A stretch of 64,000 nucleotides of DNA. It comes from Virgisporangium ochraceum. GTDB lineage: Bacteria; Actinomycetota; Actinomycetes; Mycobacteriales; Micromonosporaceae. The translations under genes and the position numbers were made by a program. The number at the start of each line of letters is the position of its first letter. Within the stretch, counting starts at the first letter, position 1. The stretch lies in contig NZ_BOPH01000145.1 in assembly GCF_016863655.1 (NCBI RefSeq), positions 1 through 64,000 of the forward strand, written 5' to 3'. Shown here one piece after another: positions 1-8,154 of the stretch. The notes beneath the pieces are model-generated. The model saw only the letters and a list, made by a program, of their open reading frames with translations, searched no databases and was not told the DNA's origin.

Positions 1-14
1 ATTGTGAGTCCGAT

Positions 15-45
15 GCTCGGACTTTCTGGCCACCACAGTCCGAGC
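15..45. repeat. 9-bp inverted repeat near left edge
   Basis: A perfect 9-bp inverted repeat (gctcggact at 15-23, agtccgagc at 37-45) has a 13-nt loop. It could be a terminator of a gene outside the window or an arm of the nearby attachment site. No T-run follows. Nothing else is recognisable in positions 1-160. Confidence 0.4.
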
Positions 46-161
46 GGGGTGTCTAACTGGGTGACAACGGGAGCACCCGCGGCCGGTCATGGATGGACGT
101 TCGCAGACTGCTGGCCCACCTCACGATGATTGAACGCCCGGCCTGGGTGCCATGATCATTG

Positions 162-204
162 CCTGGGGGTCAAGGGGTCGTCGGTTCGAATCCGGCCGTC
201 CCGA
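162..204 (+). tRNA. tRNA-Pro(GGG) 3' half, probable att site
   Basis: This is the 3' part of a tRNA-Pro gene, from the anticodon loop to the discriminator base. The anticodon loop CTGGGGG (163-169, anticodon GGG at 165-167) is followed by the 3' anticodon stem TCAAG (170-174). The T arm is GTCGG, loop TTCGAAT (185-191), CCGGC (192-196), and the 3' acceptor strand is CGTCCCG (197-203) with discriminator A204. The 5' half is absent: the bases before 163 cannot form the anticodon stem, and no GGGCACG-type or CGGGACG acceptor partner lies upstream. The anticodon-loop-to-3'-end segment is the classical core used by actinobacterial tyrosine integrases, and an integrase remnant starts 80 bp away. 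It is therefore best read as an attachment-site copy, not a functional tRNA. Confidence 0.75.
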
Positions 205-284
205 CACGATGGCGGGGCCGCTTGGCCGGATGAAAATCCAGGTCAGCGGCCCTTTCTGTTGCGCCATCATCGCTGGCTCATGAT

Positions 285-989
285 CTAGACCGCCCGGGGC
301 CGGGGACCGTCTGGGGACCGGCGGACCGACAGGTGCCTGCTCAGCGCCTCACCGGCCGCTTCGATCGACCGCCTGTCCGGGTGCAGGTAGCGCTGCGTTG
401 TCGACAGCGACCCGTGGCCGGCGATCTTGCGGAGCACGTGGACCGGTACCCCGGCGTCGGCCAGCCAGGTCAGCCCGGTGTGCCGTAGGTCGTGCCGGCG
501 TAGGTGCTCGAACCCGAGCTCGGCCACCACGTCGTCCCAGTGGGTGGCGTCGCGGAGCACGGCCGTGCTGATGCGCCCGCCGCGAGGGCCGGTGAACAGC
601 CGCGAGTCGGCGACTTGGCTTGGTCGAGCCGATGGCCGACCATCTCTCGGATCTCCTCGATGAGGGGCACCCGGCGTGCCCGCTTGCCTTTGGTGCCCTT
701 GTCGACCAGACCGCCGGGACCTGGGGTGGTCTGGCGTCGGACGGTCCAGGTCCAGGTGTCCCGGTCGATGTCACCGGCCCGCACACCGGACACCTCGCCG
801 ATGCGCGCGGCGGTGCAGGCGGCGAACATGACCACGTCGCCCCAGCCGGCGAACCGGTTTGCGGAATGTTTCACGAGCGAGGACGCCAGCCAGACGAGGG
901 AGTCCCAGTCCGGCAGCGCCAGCGAGCGCGGACACTTCTGATGCCGATGAGATGACATGCATCGGCTTCGCCTCGTGGACGCCTGCCAT
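285..989 (-). pseudogene. Tyrosine recombinase/integrase, frameshifted
   Basis: This is the degraded C-terminal part of a phage/AICE-type tyrosine integrase. Reading 3' to 5' on the plus strand, the catalytic pieces are spread over frames. A segment with HVISSASEVSALAG (around 962-915) shifts to one with the first arginine in TAARIGEVSG and the beta-hairpin lysine in KGTKGKRARRVPL. After a further shift near 610 comes the box with RRHDLRHTGLTW, IAGHGSLSTT and the nucleophile in RYLHPD, ending at a stop at 285. The N-terminal arm-binding domain is missing. A one-base deletion near 610 is evident by comparison with the second copy at 7342-7689, which has an extra G there. The gene points away from the tRNA-Pro fragment, as integrases next to their att site often do. 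It is almost certainly inactive. Confidence 0.85.
362..709. repeat. Integrase direct repeat, copy A
   Basis: This 348-bp stretch is repeated in the same orientation at 7342-7689, also 348 bp, with scattered substitutions and compensating single-base indels. It covers the catalytic end of the integrase. Both copies carry a frame lesion but at different places, so they diverged after duplication, or came from two related elements. The repeats bracket the 1663-7265 operon. Confidence 0.85.
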
Positions 990-1049
990 GCCTCCGAGGC
1001 TTGCTTGAGCCGTGTGCCGCGACGAGTGGCACGCACGGTTCTGCGAGGG

Positions 1050-1465
1050 CTCCGGCGCAGCAATGCGCCGGAGCTACCCGACATCGAACGGAGGGCCCAC
1101 AGGTGGCCGTCGTAGCGGCAGGTGCGCAGCGGGGCGTCCAGGAAGCCGATGGTGTCGGCGTCGCCGCGGCCGGCGGACAGGGCGCGGCGACGATCTCGCT
1201 GCGCTGGGCGTCGGCGACCGCGGCGATCTCCGTGAGGAACCGCCGATCATGGCCCGCGGCTCTCGCCGATCGTGAGGGCCAGGGTGGCCCAGTCCATCAG
1301 CCGGCCGGCGATCTGATCGGCCCGGGCGTCGGCGCCCGGTACGAACGGCAGTATCAGCAGCGCCGGCCCGCTGACGATCGCGGTGATCACGAGCGTGACG
1401 CCGACCGCCACCGCGATGACGAGCCGGGGAACGACGCTGATGCGGACCTGGGGGATGGTGAACAT
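1050..1465 (-). pseudogene. Small membrane protein gene, frameshifted
   Basis: An ATG at 1465 preceded by GGAG opens a 72-aa frame to 1247. It has a hydrophobic N-terminus (MFTIPQVRISVVPRLVIAVA onward) with two likely membrane helices, ending in LALTIGESRGP. Coding-like sequence seems to continue after the stop in other frames: RRFLTEIAAVADAQRSEIVA just downstream, then DTIGFLDAPLRTCRYDGHLW down to about 1060. I read this as one gene broken by two frameshifts that runs into the integrase remnant. Alternatively the 72-aa membrane peptide may itself be the product. No function is recognised. Confidence 0.45.
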
Positions 1466-1662
1466 GGCGACTCCATTCCGAGGGTGCCGCGTCCTTCGCG
1501 GCTCCACCCATCAGACGGCAGGCCATGGACGTCCGGCATTGGATCCGGAGAAGGTCGGAGCATCTCGGAGACGTTCAGACGATGTCACGGTCCGCGACGG
1601 GCAGGTTTCCTGCAGTAAGGCGAATCGGACACTGCGCACCCCCGGCAGGAGCTCATCTGACC

Positions 1663-3546
1663 ATGCATCACGCGCGAGGAGCACTGGCGGCGGAGCTGGA
1701 GCGGCTGCTGCGAGCGGCGGGCTCGCCCTCGTACCAGGCCCTCGAGAGCCTGGGCGGCCCGCCCCGCTCGACGGTCAACAACTGGATCACCGGTGCCTCG
1801 GTGCCGCGGGAGCCCGATCAGCTGCTGCGACTCATCGACGCGATCGGGCGGGCGGCCCCCGAAGTGCCCCCTGACCTGCTCGACCGGGGCCGATGGCGGG
1901 TGCTGCTGGGCAACGTGCGCGCCGAGGAAACCGCGGTGCGCCGAGGGACCGCGCTGACCGGGCGGAGCGAGCCGGTGCCCGACGGGGTAGGCGGGCACTT
2001 GCCGCCGAACCCTCGGGCGGCCGCCGACGGCGCCGTGCCGGACCCTTGGCAGTCGCACGCGACGTGGTTCCTCGGCCAGATCCGGGCCGACCGCAACCCT
2101 CGGGTCTGCATCGTCGGTGCCGTCGACTCCGGCAAGAGCAGCTTCTTCCGGTTGCTCGCGCAGGACCAGCCGCACCTGATGCACGGGTTCCGGTACGCCT
2201 ACTGGCGCCTCACCGCCGACCGGGAGGCGACCAGCGGCGCCGGCTTCTGGGTGTCCCTGTCGCAGGTGCTCGGCCTGACCGAGGTACTGAATCCGCAAAC
2301 GGCCGTGCGGCGGCTGCCCGAGGCCCTGGCGGAGCGGTACGCCGACGACGGCACCCGCGTAGTCGTGCTGGTGCTCGACGAGTGGGATGACGCCCAGTGG
2401 CACGCGGACGGCTTCGTCGACGCGGTCAGTGTGTCGCGGCTGGTGCAGTTCGTGCACAGCGACCAGATGCACCACGAGCGGCCCGTCCGGCTCGGACTGT
2501 GCTACATCACCCGATTTCCGAGCATCCACTATCTGACCCGCTTCGCGCGGCGGTCCAACAGCAAGGAGCTCGTCCGCCTCTCCGGCGAGCTGGCCGAGCG
2601 CGGCTTCGTGCCGGCGCGGTTCCCCTTCCTCGACCGCGAGCCGGCCGCGGCCCTGCTCGCGGCGCTGGGCTGCCCCGGTGAGGACGCCGAGGAGGTGCTG
2701 GGCGCGTGCGGCGGCTGGGCCGGGCTGCTGGCCTCGGCTGTCCGCCGGATCGGGGCGGCGGGGCGGTGGGGTGCGGCGGCTCGGTCGGCAGTCCTGGACG
2801 ACCTGGAGCTGATGCTGGACAAGACACTGCTCCCCGAGGTGATGGACCAGGCCAGACTCACCGACCGCGAGGCGGCCTGGGCGAGGATCCTGCGCGACAT
2901 CGACGCCGGGGCCGATCCGCCCGGGCGGTACGGGCTGCCGACCGCGTTCGAGGCGGCCCCGGGCACCGGTACCGCGGCCCTTCCCGGCCTTCTGCGGGCG
3001 TTCCTCGCCCCGCCCGTCGATCTCGTGGTGGACCTCGAGAACCTGTGCATGCGGTTCAAGCTGCACTTCGACCGGGACCCCGTGGCGTACCCGACCGGTC
3101 TGCTGAACTTCTGGCGCAGCGTGCTGCCGGCGGCGATCGCGCACGCGGCCCGGGAGTACGACATCCCGGCGACGAACGTGGTGATCGCGGCGAAGAGCAA
3201 GGAGCGAGCCTACGAGGTGCTGGGGCCGCTCCCGACGGGATGGCGGGCGCTGCCGCCCGGCATCCGGGTCGAGGCCGGTCACCCGTCCGAGGCCGACGAC
3301 AAAGTCGCGGTGGGGTACATCTCCGGCGGCGCCGGCGCGAACCCCGCCGCCCGGTTCGTGCTGCTCAGCGAGGACAGCGAGAACCTGGGGATCCTCAGGG
3401 CGCTGCACGTGGCGAACCTCGTGGCCTGGACACCGTTCGAGGCGCCCCGCGGCACCAAGGCGGCCGTCGCCGAGTCGTGGACGGTCCGCGAGAACCTGCT
3501 GCCCGCGGTCGGCGTGGCCCGCCCGCCCGTCAACCCGTCCAAGTGA
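1663..3546 (+). CDS. HTH / P-loop NTPase / NYN-PIN-like nuclease fusion
   Basis: This 627-aa protein is the first gene of a two-gene operon. The ATG at 1663 is chosen because AGGAG lies 11 bp upstream and the protein then begins with an HTH-like helix. Residues 1-65 look XRE-like (AAELERLLRAAG, then STVNNWITGASVPREPDQLL). An NTPase domain follows: Walker A GAVDSGKS at about 152-159 and Walker B VVVLVLDEWDDA at about 232-243. The C-terminal 175 residues resemble a NYN/PIN-like metal-dependent RNase: LVVDLENL near 455, an acidic ADDKVAVGYI stretch near 543 and FVLLSEDSENLGIL near 564. These are the usual positions of the acidic cluster in that fold. A regulatory ATPase with a nuclease-like end is typical of conflict or defence modules; that role is inferred. 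It ends 8 bp before the next gene, so co-translation is likely. Assignment of the NYN domain is by motif only. Confidence 0.85.
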   Translation: MHHARGALAAELERLLRAAGSPSYQALESLGGPPRSTVNNWITGASVPREPDQLLRLIDAIGRAAPEVPPDLLDRGRWRVLLGNVRAEETAVRRGTALTGRSEPVPDGVGGHLPPNPRAAADGAVPDPWQSHATWFLGQIRADRNPRVCIVGAVDSGKSSFFRLLAQDQPHLMHGFRYAYWRLTADREATSGAGFWVSLSQVLGLTEVLNPQTAVRRLPEALAERYADDGTRVVVLVLDEWDDAQWHADGFVDAVSVSRLVQFVHSDQMHHERPVRLGLCYITRFPSIHYLTRFARRSNSKELVRLSGELAERGFVPARFPFLDREPAAALLAALGCPGEDAEEVLGACGGWAGLLASAVRRIGAAGRWGAAARSAVLDDLELMLDKTLLPEVMDQARLTDREAAWARILRDIDAGADPPGRYGLPTAFEAAPGTGTAALPGLLRAFLAPPVDLVVDLENLCMRFKLHFDRDPVAYPTGLLNFWRSVLPAAIAHAAREYDIPATNVVIAAKSKERAYEVLGPLPTGWRALPPGIRVEAGHPSEADDKVAVGYISGGAGANPAARFVLLSEDSENLGILRALHVANLVAWTPFEAPRGTKAAVAESWTVRENLLPAVGVARPPVNPSK

Positions 3547-3554
3547 GGAGTCGT

Positions 3555-6500
3555 ATGGCAGCCGGTGCGGCGAACAGCCGGGCGTCGTGGTTCATGCTCA
3601 ACCAGCGCGCGCAGACGCTGCGCCCCATGAATCTGCGCGGCGGCGGTCCGTCGGTGCGCTCGAACATCAGCGCGGTCCGCCTCGGCGCGGGCGGCGACGG
3701 TCTGCTGATCACCGTGGTCGACACCCAGGCCCCGGCGCTGCGGCCGCTGCACGTGCAGCACGAGCGATTCGGCCTGATCCTCGCCGCGCCGCAGCTGGAG
3801 CCGTGGGCCGCCGACCACGACGGGCCGCGGCCGGCCGACCTGGCCGGCGACCCGGCCGGCCGGCTGACCGTGTTCGGGCCGGGCGGGCAGGCGGTCGTGG
3901 CGCAGCACGCGCTCACCGTCGGCGACGCCGCCGAGGGTGGCCGGATCGAGCTGCGCCTAGCCGACGGACGCGGCAACCCGGTGGTCGCCGGCCGATGGCG
4001 GCTCGAGCTGCGGCGCGGCGGCCGCCACCTGACGATCGACCAATGGGCCGCGGCGACCACCGGCGACGCCGCGACGATGCTCGCGCACACCCTCGCCCGA
4101 GCCGACGCCCTCGGCGACCTGATGCCCCAATGGCCCGCCCTCACCATGATCGATCCGGCGCCGCCGCGGCGCGCCACGGTCGAGGCCTGGTTCGCCTTCC
4201 ACAAGCGGCAGCTGAAGCTCAGCGAGCTGACCATTCCGCAGACGAACCCGTACCGCAGCCCGGTCATGCTGGTCGGCTTCCGGTCCTCGGCGCCGCCGCA
4301 CATTCTCGTGTGCGAGACGACGCACGGCTGGTTCGACGCCGCCGAGGTGCCGACAGACACCGGGACGGCGGTTCGTGGCGCCGGATTCCTCGACTGCGTC
4401 ACGTCGGCCACCGCCCATGCGGCCGCCGAGCGCCTGCTGTCGGTCCTCGGCGAATCCGAGGTCCTGATCACCGTGGTCGACGTGTGCCCGACCCCCGGCG
4501 TCGAGACGCCCCCGGAGCCCGTGTTCCGCCACGACCTGGTCGGCGGCCTGGCCGCGGCGGTGGAGCTTCGCGACGATGTCCCGGTCGTCAGCGAACCCAT
4601 CGTCGAGCGAGTCAATGGCGGCTTCAGCATCCGCGGCCAGAGCGGGGCGTTCCTCGGCGGCGGCACCGAGGAGGCCGGACCGGCGCTGCTCATCGGGGTC
4701 GCCCATCCCAGCGGCCGCCGGTACGTGATCGAGTATCTGCTGCCGTTACCGGGCGGCGATCTGCTCCACGACCTGTTGCAGACGCTTGGGCAGCTACTGC
4801 GGGAGCTCGGCTTCCATGACGCGCTGGGGCTCGACTTCGGGCCGGTCCCCGCGCTGGAGCTGGTGCCCGGCGGAGAGCCGGCGGATGTCGCCGCGCGCGA
4901 CACGTTCACCAGCCAGGAGCGCACCTTGGAGCGCGCGCGGATGCTCCTGCCCACCGAGGCCGAGGACGGCGATCCAGCGTCCCGGGCGGCGCTGCAGTTC
5001 GCGCTCGACGACCTGGTGCAGAGCGCGCTGCGCGACCCGGACGAGCACTCACGGATCTCCCGGCTGCTGCGGGTCTACCGCGTGCCGTTCGACGACCTGC
5101 TCGCCTTCCGGCAAGGGCGGCTCGTGCTGTCGCTGATCGTCGCCGAGCTGTGCGTGGAGGCCGCGTTCCCGGTCGTGTCGCCCTCGGCGGGCCCGGGCGA
5201 GACGGCGGAGCTGCGGCACCTGACCGCGTCGCTGTTCGCGGCGCGACCTGCGGTGGATGTCTTCACCGACGCCCTCACCAGCTTCATGCGGGCCCAGGTC
5301 ACCGATCACGCCCGGACCCGGGCCCGCGCCGTGTCGCGGGTCCTGAACCTGGTCAACGAGTGGCTCGTCGGCCGGCAGAACCGGCCGCACCACAGCCGCA
5401 TGACGCTCGACGCGCGCGGGCTCACGGGCCCGCAGCTGCTGCGGCTGCACGAACTGCTCCGGAGGGCCCCGTGGCTGGCCTGGTATGTGATGAACCGAAC
5501 GGGTCCGCGCCGCTTCCGTATCAGGCTCGACCACGCCGCCTTGCTGGAAGTGCTCGGCCTGACCCGGCCCCGGACCCGGTACGTGCCGGGCGAGAACAGC
5601 GCGAAGAGCAACCCTGGCAACTGGCGCTCGGTCGTCGGTCAGCTCGACCTGTCCGAGCTGCTGGACCGCTACGTCATCGACGCGCAGGTCGCCGAGCGCC
5701 TGGCCGACGAGCCCCGGCTGCTGGACGACCTCGCCCGCGCCTGCGAGGCGATGTACCACCTGCCGTGGCAGGCCCGGCGGGCGGTGCAGTCTCTGACCGA
5801 GCTCGGCCCGCTCGCCGACGAGCTCGACGGGCTCGCCGGCCGCGGCGCCGAGCAGCGGACGGGATCACTCGCCGACGTGGCGGTGGTGGTGGACGCGCCC
5901 GGCGGCGAGCTGCCGCCCCGCGTGTGCCTGGTCAACGCCGAGGGCACCCGACGCTGCCAGGTGCTGCTGGGCGAGAACGCACGGTTCACCCTGGCCGAGT
6001 ACGCCGTGGGCGTGCCGGACGCGGCGTTCTACATGAGCGCGCCGTTCGCGCTGCCGGGCACCGACGCGCAGCTCACGCTCGGCGACGGCGTCGAGGAACG
6101 GACGGTCGAGCTCAAGCCGCGCACCGGGCTCGACGGGGGCAGCGGGTCGGACTCGGAATGGGTGGACCTGACACTGTTCCGTGGCCGTCATGAGCAGCTC
6201 ACCCAGATCCTGGGCACGATGCACCCGAGCGCGACGGTCCGGGCGCCCGTCGCCGTGTTCGGACCGCGGGGCGCCGGCAAGACCACCCTGGCCGTGCACG
6301 CCTGCCGGCAGGGGATGAGCCGCGGCTGGCTGCGTGGCTTCATGAAGGTCGACCTCTTCGTCGACCCGGTCGACGCCGAGGGCGATGCCTACCTCGAGTC
6401 ACTCGCCCACGTCCTCATCGACAAGGCCGGCAGCGAGCTCGACCTGTCGATCGCCCGGCCCGTCGCCGACCCGGCCACCGCCCTCGACCAGATCGACCTG

Positions 6501-7265
6501 GCCGCGGCGGGGAGGCCGGTCGGCATCATCCTGGACGAGTTCGACCGGTTGCTCTCCCACGGGGCCGACTCGCCGCTGCAGCGCCTCGCGGTGCGCCTGG
6601 GCCACAAGCGGTGGCGGAACCTCGCCGTCATCGCCACCGTCCAGCGCTTTTACCGCAACGCCGCCGAGCTCGAGACGTGGGAGCTGATCGGCTGTCCGGC
6701 CGACCTGAGCTGGCGCGACGGCATCACCTACTTCGGGCCGCCGCTGCTCGCCGTCGAGGAGGGCGTACGGGTGATCGACGAACTGCGGGCCCCGGTGGTC
6801 CTGCCGATCGCCTTCCGCGACTTCGTCCACCGCCGGCTCGGACTGCGACCGTTCCTGTGGGGGCGGCTGCGCCGGCGTATCGAGAGCGGCCTGCTCATGA
6901 GCGGCGGCTACGCCGTGGCCGATCCGGCGGAGCTGGACCGGATCATCGACGGGTTCATCGATGACGTGCAGTACCTTGGGCAGCCGTTGCAGGAGTCGGA
7001 CGGCGTATCGGTGTCGGAGGCGCGACGGCGCGACCTGTTCACCGCCGGGGAGAAACGGATCCTGGCGTGCTTCGCCACCTCACAGCGCAAACGGCTGTCG
7101 GTCGAAGAGGCGGTCCGGGTCGGCGGTGCGCTCGCGGTGCGGGAGCTGCAGGAGCGTGCGTACGCGCGGGTCGCCGACGGGCAGCTGCAGCTCGCGGTGC
7201 CACTGTTCGGGGAGTACCTGCGGGCGCACGCGCTTGACTTCGAGGAGTACGTGGTGCCCGCGTGA
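3555..7265 (+). CDS. Large ATPase, novel N-terminus plus P-loop and winged helix
   Basis: This 1236-aa protein is the second gene of the operon. The ATG at 3555 has GAGGAG four bases upstream, overlapping the stop codon of the preceding gene, and the upstream frame continuation is ignored. Residues 1 to about 890 match no family I recognise; they contain beta-rich stretches and an alpha-helical middle part with many Leu/Arg helices. The C-terminal third is an AAA/STAND-like ATPase: Walker A GPRGAGKT at about 903-910 and Walker B VGIILDEFDRLL at about 989-1000, then a sensor-like VIATVQRF. A winged-helix-like tail follows (EKRILACFATSQRKRLSVEE and LAVRELQERAYARV). There is no signal peptide or clear membrane helix. 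With the upstream HTH-NTPase-NYN protein it forms a paired ATPase system. The large N-terminus may be a sensor or a second effector, which is inferred. Confidence 0.85.
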   Translation: MAAGAANSRASWFMLNQRAQTLRPMNLRGGGPSVRSNISAVRLGAGGDGLLITVVDTQAPALRPLHVQHERFGLILAAPQLEPWAADHDGPRPADLAGDPAGRLTVFGPGGQAVVAQHALTVGDAAEGGRIELRLADGRGNPVVAGRWRLELRRGGRHLTIDQWAAATTGDAATMLAHTLARADALGDLMPQWPALTMIDPAPPRRATVEAWFAFHKRQLKLSELTIPQTNPYRSPVMLVGFRSSAPPHILVCETTHGWFDAAEVPTDTGTAVRGAGFLDCVTSATAHAAAERLLSVLGESEVLITVVDVCPTPGVETPPEPVFRHDLVGGLAAAVELRDDVPVVSEPIVERVNGGFSIRGQSGAFLGGGTEEAGPALLIGVAHPSGRRYVIEYLLPLPGGDLLHDLLQTLGQLLRELGFHDALGLDFGPVPALELVPGGEPADVAARDTFTSQERTLERARMLLPTEAEDGDPASRAALQFALDDLVQSALRDPDEHSRISRLLRVYRVPFDDLLAFRQGRLVLSLIVAELCVEAAFPVVSPSAGPGETAELRHLTASLFAARPAVDVFTDALTSFMRAQVTDHARTRARAVSRVLNLVNEWLVGRQNRPHHSRMTLDARGLTGPQLLRLHELLRRAPWLAWYVMNRTGPRRFRIRLDHAALLEVLGLTRPRTRYVPGENSAKSNPGNWRSVVGQLDLSELLDRYVIDAQVAERLADEPRLLDDLARACEAMYHLPWQARRAVQSLTELGPLADELDGLAGRGAEQRTGSLADVAVVVDAPGGELPPRVCLVNAEGTRRCQVLLGENARFTLAEYAVGVPDAAFYMSAPFALPGTDAQLTLGDGVEERTVELKPRTGLDGGSGSDSEWVDLTLFRGRHEQLTQILGTMHPSATVRAPVAVFGPRGAGKTTLAVHACRQGMSRGWLRGFMKVDLFVDPVDAEGDAYLESLAHVLIDKAGSELDLSIARPVADPATALDQIDLAAAGRPVGIILDEFDRLLSHGADSPLQRLAVRLGHKRWRNLAVIATVQRFYRNAAELETWELIGCPADLSWRDGITYFGPPLLAVEEGVRVIDELRAPVVLPIAFRDFVHRRLGLRPFLWGRLRRRIESGLLMSGGYAVADPAELDRIIDGFIDDVQYLGQPLQESDGVSVSEARRRDLFTAGEKRILACFATSQRKRLSVEEAVRVGGALAVRELQERAYARVADGQLQLAVPLFGEYLRAHALDFEEYVVPA

Positions 7266-7341
7266 GGCCGCCGCGAGCCCGCAGCCGGTCGGTCTCCTGT
7301 TCGGAACCATCGCTCCGGACCCGGCAGGCCGCCTGCGCCGA

Positions 7342-7689
7342 CGATCGACCGCCTGTCCGGGTGCAGGTAGCGCCGCGTCGTCGACAGCGACCCGTGGCCG
7401 GCGATCTTGCGGAGCATGTGCGCCGGGACCCCGGCATCGGTCAGCCAGGTCAGACCGGTGTGCCGCAGGTCGTGCCGGCGCTCTTGCTCGAACCCGAACC
7501 CGGCCACGACGTCGTCCCAGTAGGTGGCGTCACGGAGCACAGCCGTACTGATGCGCCCGCCACGAGGCCCGGTGAACAGCCGCAGGTCGGGCGCCTTGGC
7601 CTGGTCGAGCCGGTGGCCGATCATCTCCGGATCTCCTCGATGAGCGGCACCCGGCGTGCTCGCTTGCCCTTGCTGCCCTTGTCGACCAG
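7342..7689 (-). pseudogene. Tyrosine integrase fragment, second copy
   Basis: This is the second copy of the catalytic part of the integrase at 285-989 in the same orientation. It includes FTGPRGGRISTAVLRDATYW, RRHDLRHTGLTW, AGHGSLSTTRRYLHPDRRS, and, in another frame past about 7630, the KGKRARRVPLIEEI segment. A one-base deletion near 7630, relative to the first copy, breaks the frame. It stops abruptly at 7689, with no sequence for the upstream half, and on the C-terminal side it diverges at about 7342. It marks the right edge of the module holding the two ATPase genes. Confidence 0.85.
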
Positions 7690-7715
7690 GGCGATGGAGT
7701 TCGACCGTGAGGTGG

Positions 7716-7898
7716 TCAAACGTTCGGCTGAGGGGGAGGCGGGACCTTGCCTCCGCTCAGATTGCCGGCGGCGGTGACGCTGGCCGCCGAGTCCGCCGCA
7801 GCTCCACTTCCCGGTGACGGGGTTCCGGAACCGGCTGCGCAGACCACGGCCAGTGTGACCACGGCCAGGAAACGGAATGGTCGACGTGTGATGCGCAT
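7716..7898 (-). CDS. Small secreted proline-rich peptide
   Basis: This 60-aa product starts at an ATG (7898) with a very strong ribosome binding site, TAGGAGGTCCT, immediately upstream. The N-terminus MRITRRPFRFLAVVTLAVVC is a typical Sec signal (basic, hydrophobic, then small residues). The rest is Ala/Ser/Gly-rich and ends in SGGKVPPPPQPNV. The next upstream gene (7978-8154) encodes a second peptide of the same size and design with the same K-V-P-P-P-P ending motif, so the two form a tandem pair. No family is recognised. The gene is too small to give strong coding statistics, but the Shine-Dalgarno sequence and the paralogue support it. Confidence 0.6.
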   Translation of the reverse strand: MRITRRPFRFLAVVTLAVVCAAGSGTPSPGSGAAADSAASVTAAGNLSGGKVPPPPQPNV

Positions 7899-7977
7899 AG
7901 GACCTCCTAGGACAGGTGTCTTCGAGGCGTTCGTCCGTGTTCCCTGCCGTCTGCCCGGGGCGCCCAACGGATCGGCG

Positions 7978-8154
7978 CTACAGCCAGAGCCCACCCGGAC
8001 CCGGTGGCGGCGGCGGGGGTGGAACCTTGTATGTGCCCATACCACTGGGTATGGCGGTCCCGCCCGTCGGCAATGCCTGGCTCAGAGCGGCGCCCATGAC
8101 CGCGGAGAGCATGGTCGCAAGCAGCCCACGCGCGAGTATCGATCGTATTGACAC
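7978..8154 (-). CDS. Small secreted proline-rich peptide, paralogue
   Basis: This 58-aa product is read from a GTG at 8154, with GAGGGG six bases upstream. It has a hydrophobic signal-like N-terminus (SIRSILARGLLATMLSAVMG), a short spacer, then GTYKVPPPPPPPGPGGLWL at the C-terminus. The layout parallels the 60-aa peptide encoded 80 bp downstream. The open frame continues far upstream, but no better start with a ribosome site was found, and the upstream part has no protein-like features. Possible roles such as a secreted peptide, a wall-associated peptide or a signalling precursor are inference only. Confidence 0.5.
   Translation of the reverse strand: MSIRSILARGLLATMLSAVMGAALSQALPTGGTAIPSGMGTYKVPPPPPPPGPGGLWL

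Noticed and set aside
1585..3408. Long antisense open frame (about 600 residues) over the first ATPase gene
   Set aside because: It has the Arg/Pro/Gly-rich composition of GC-shadow frames, no ribosome site or domain, and the plus-strand gene is convincing.
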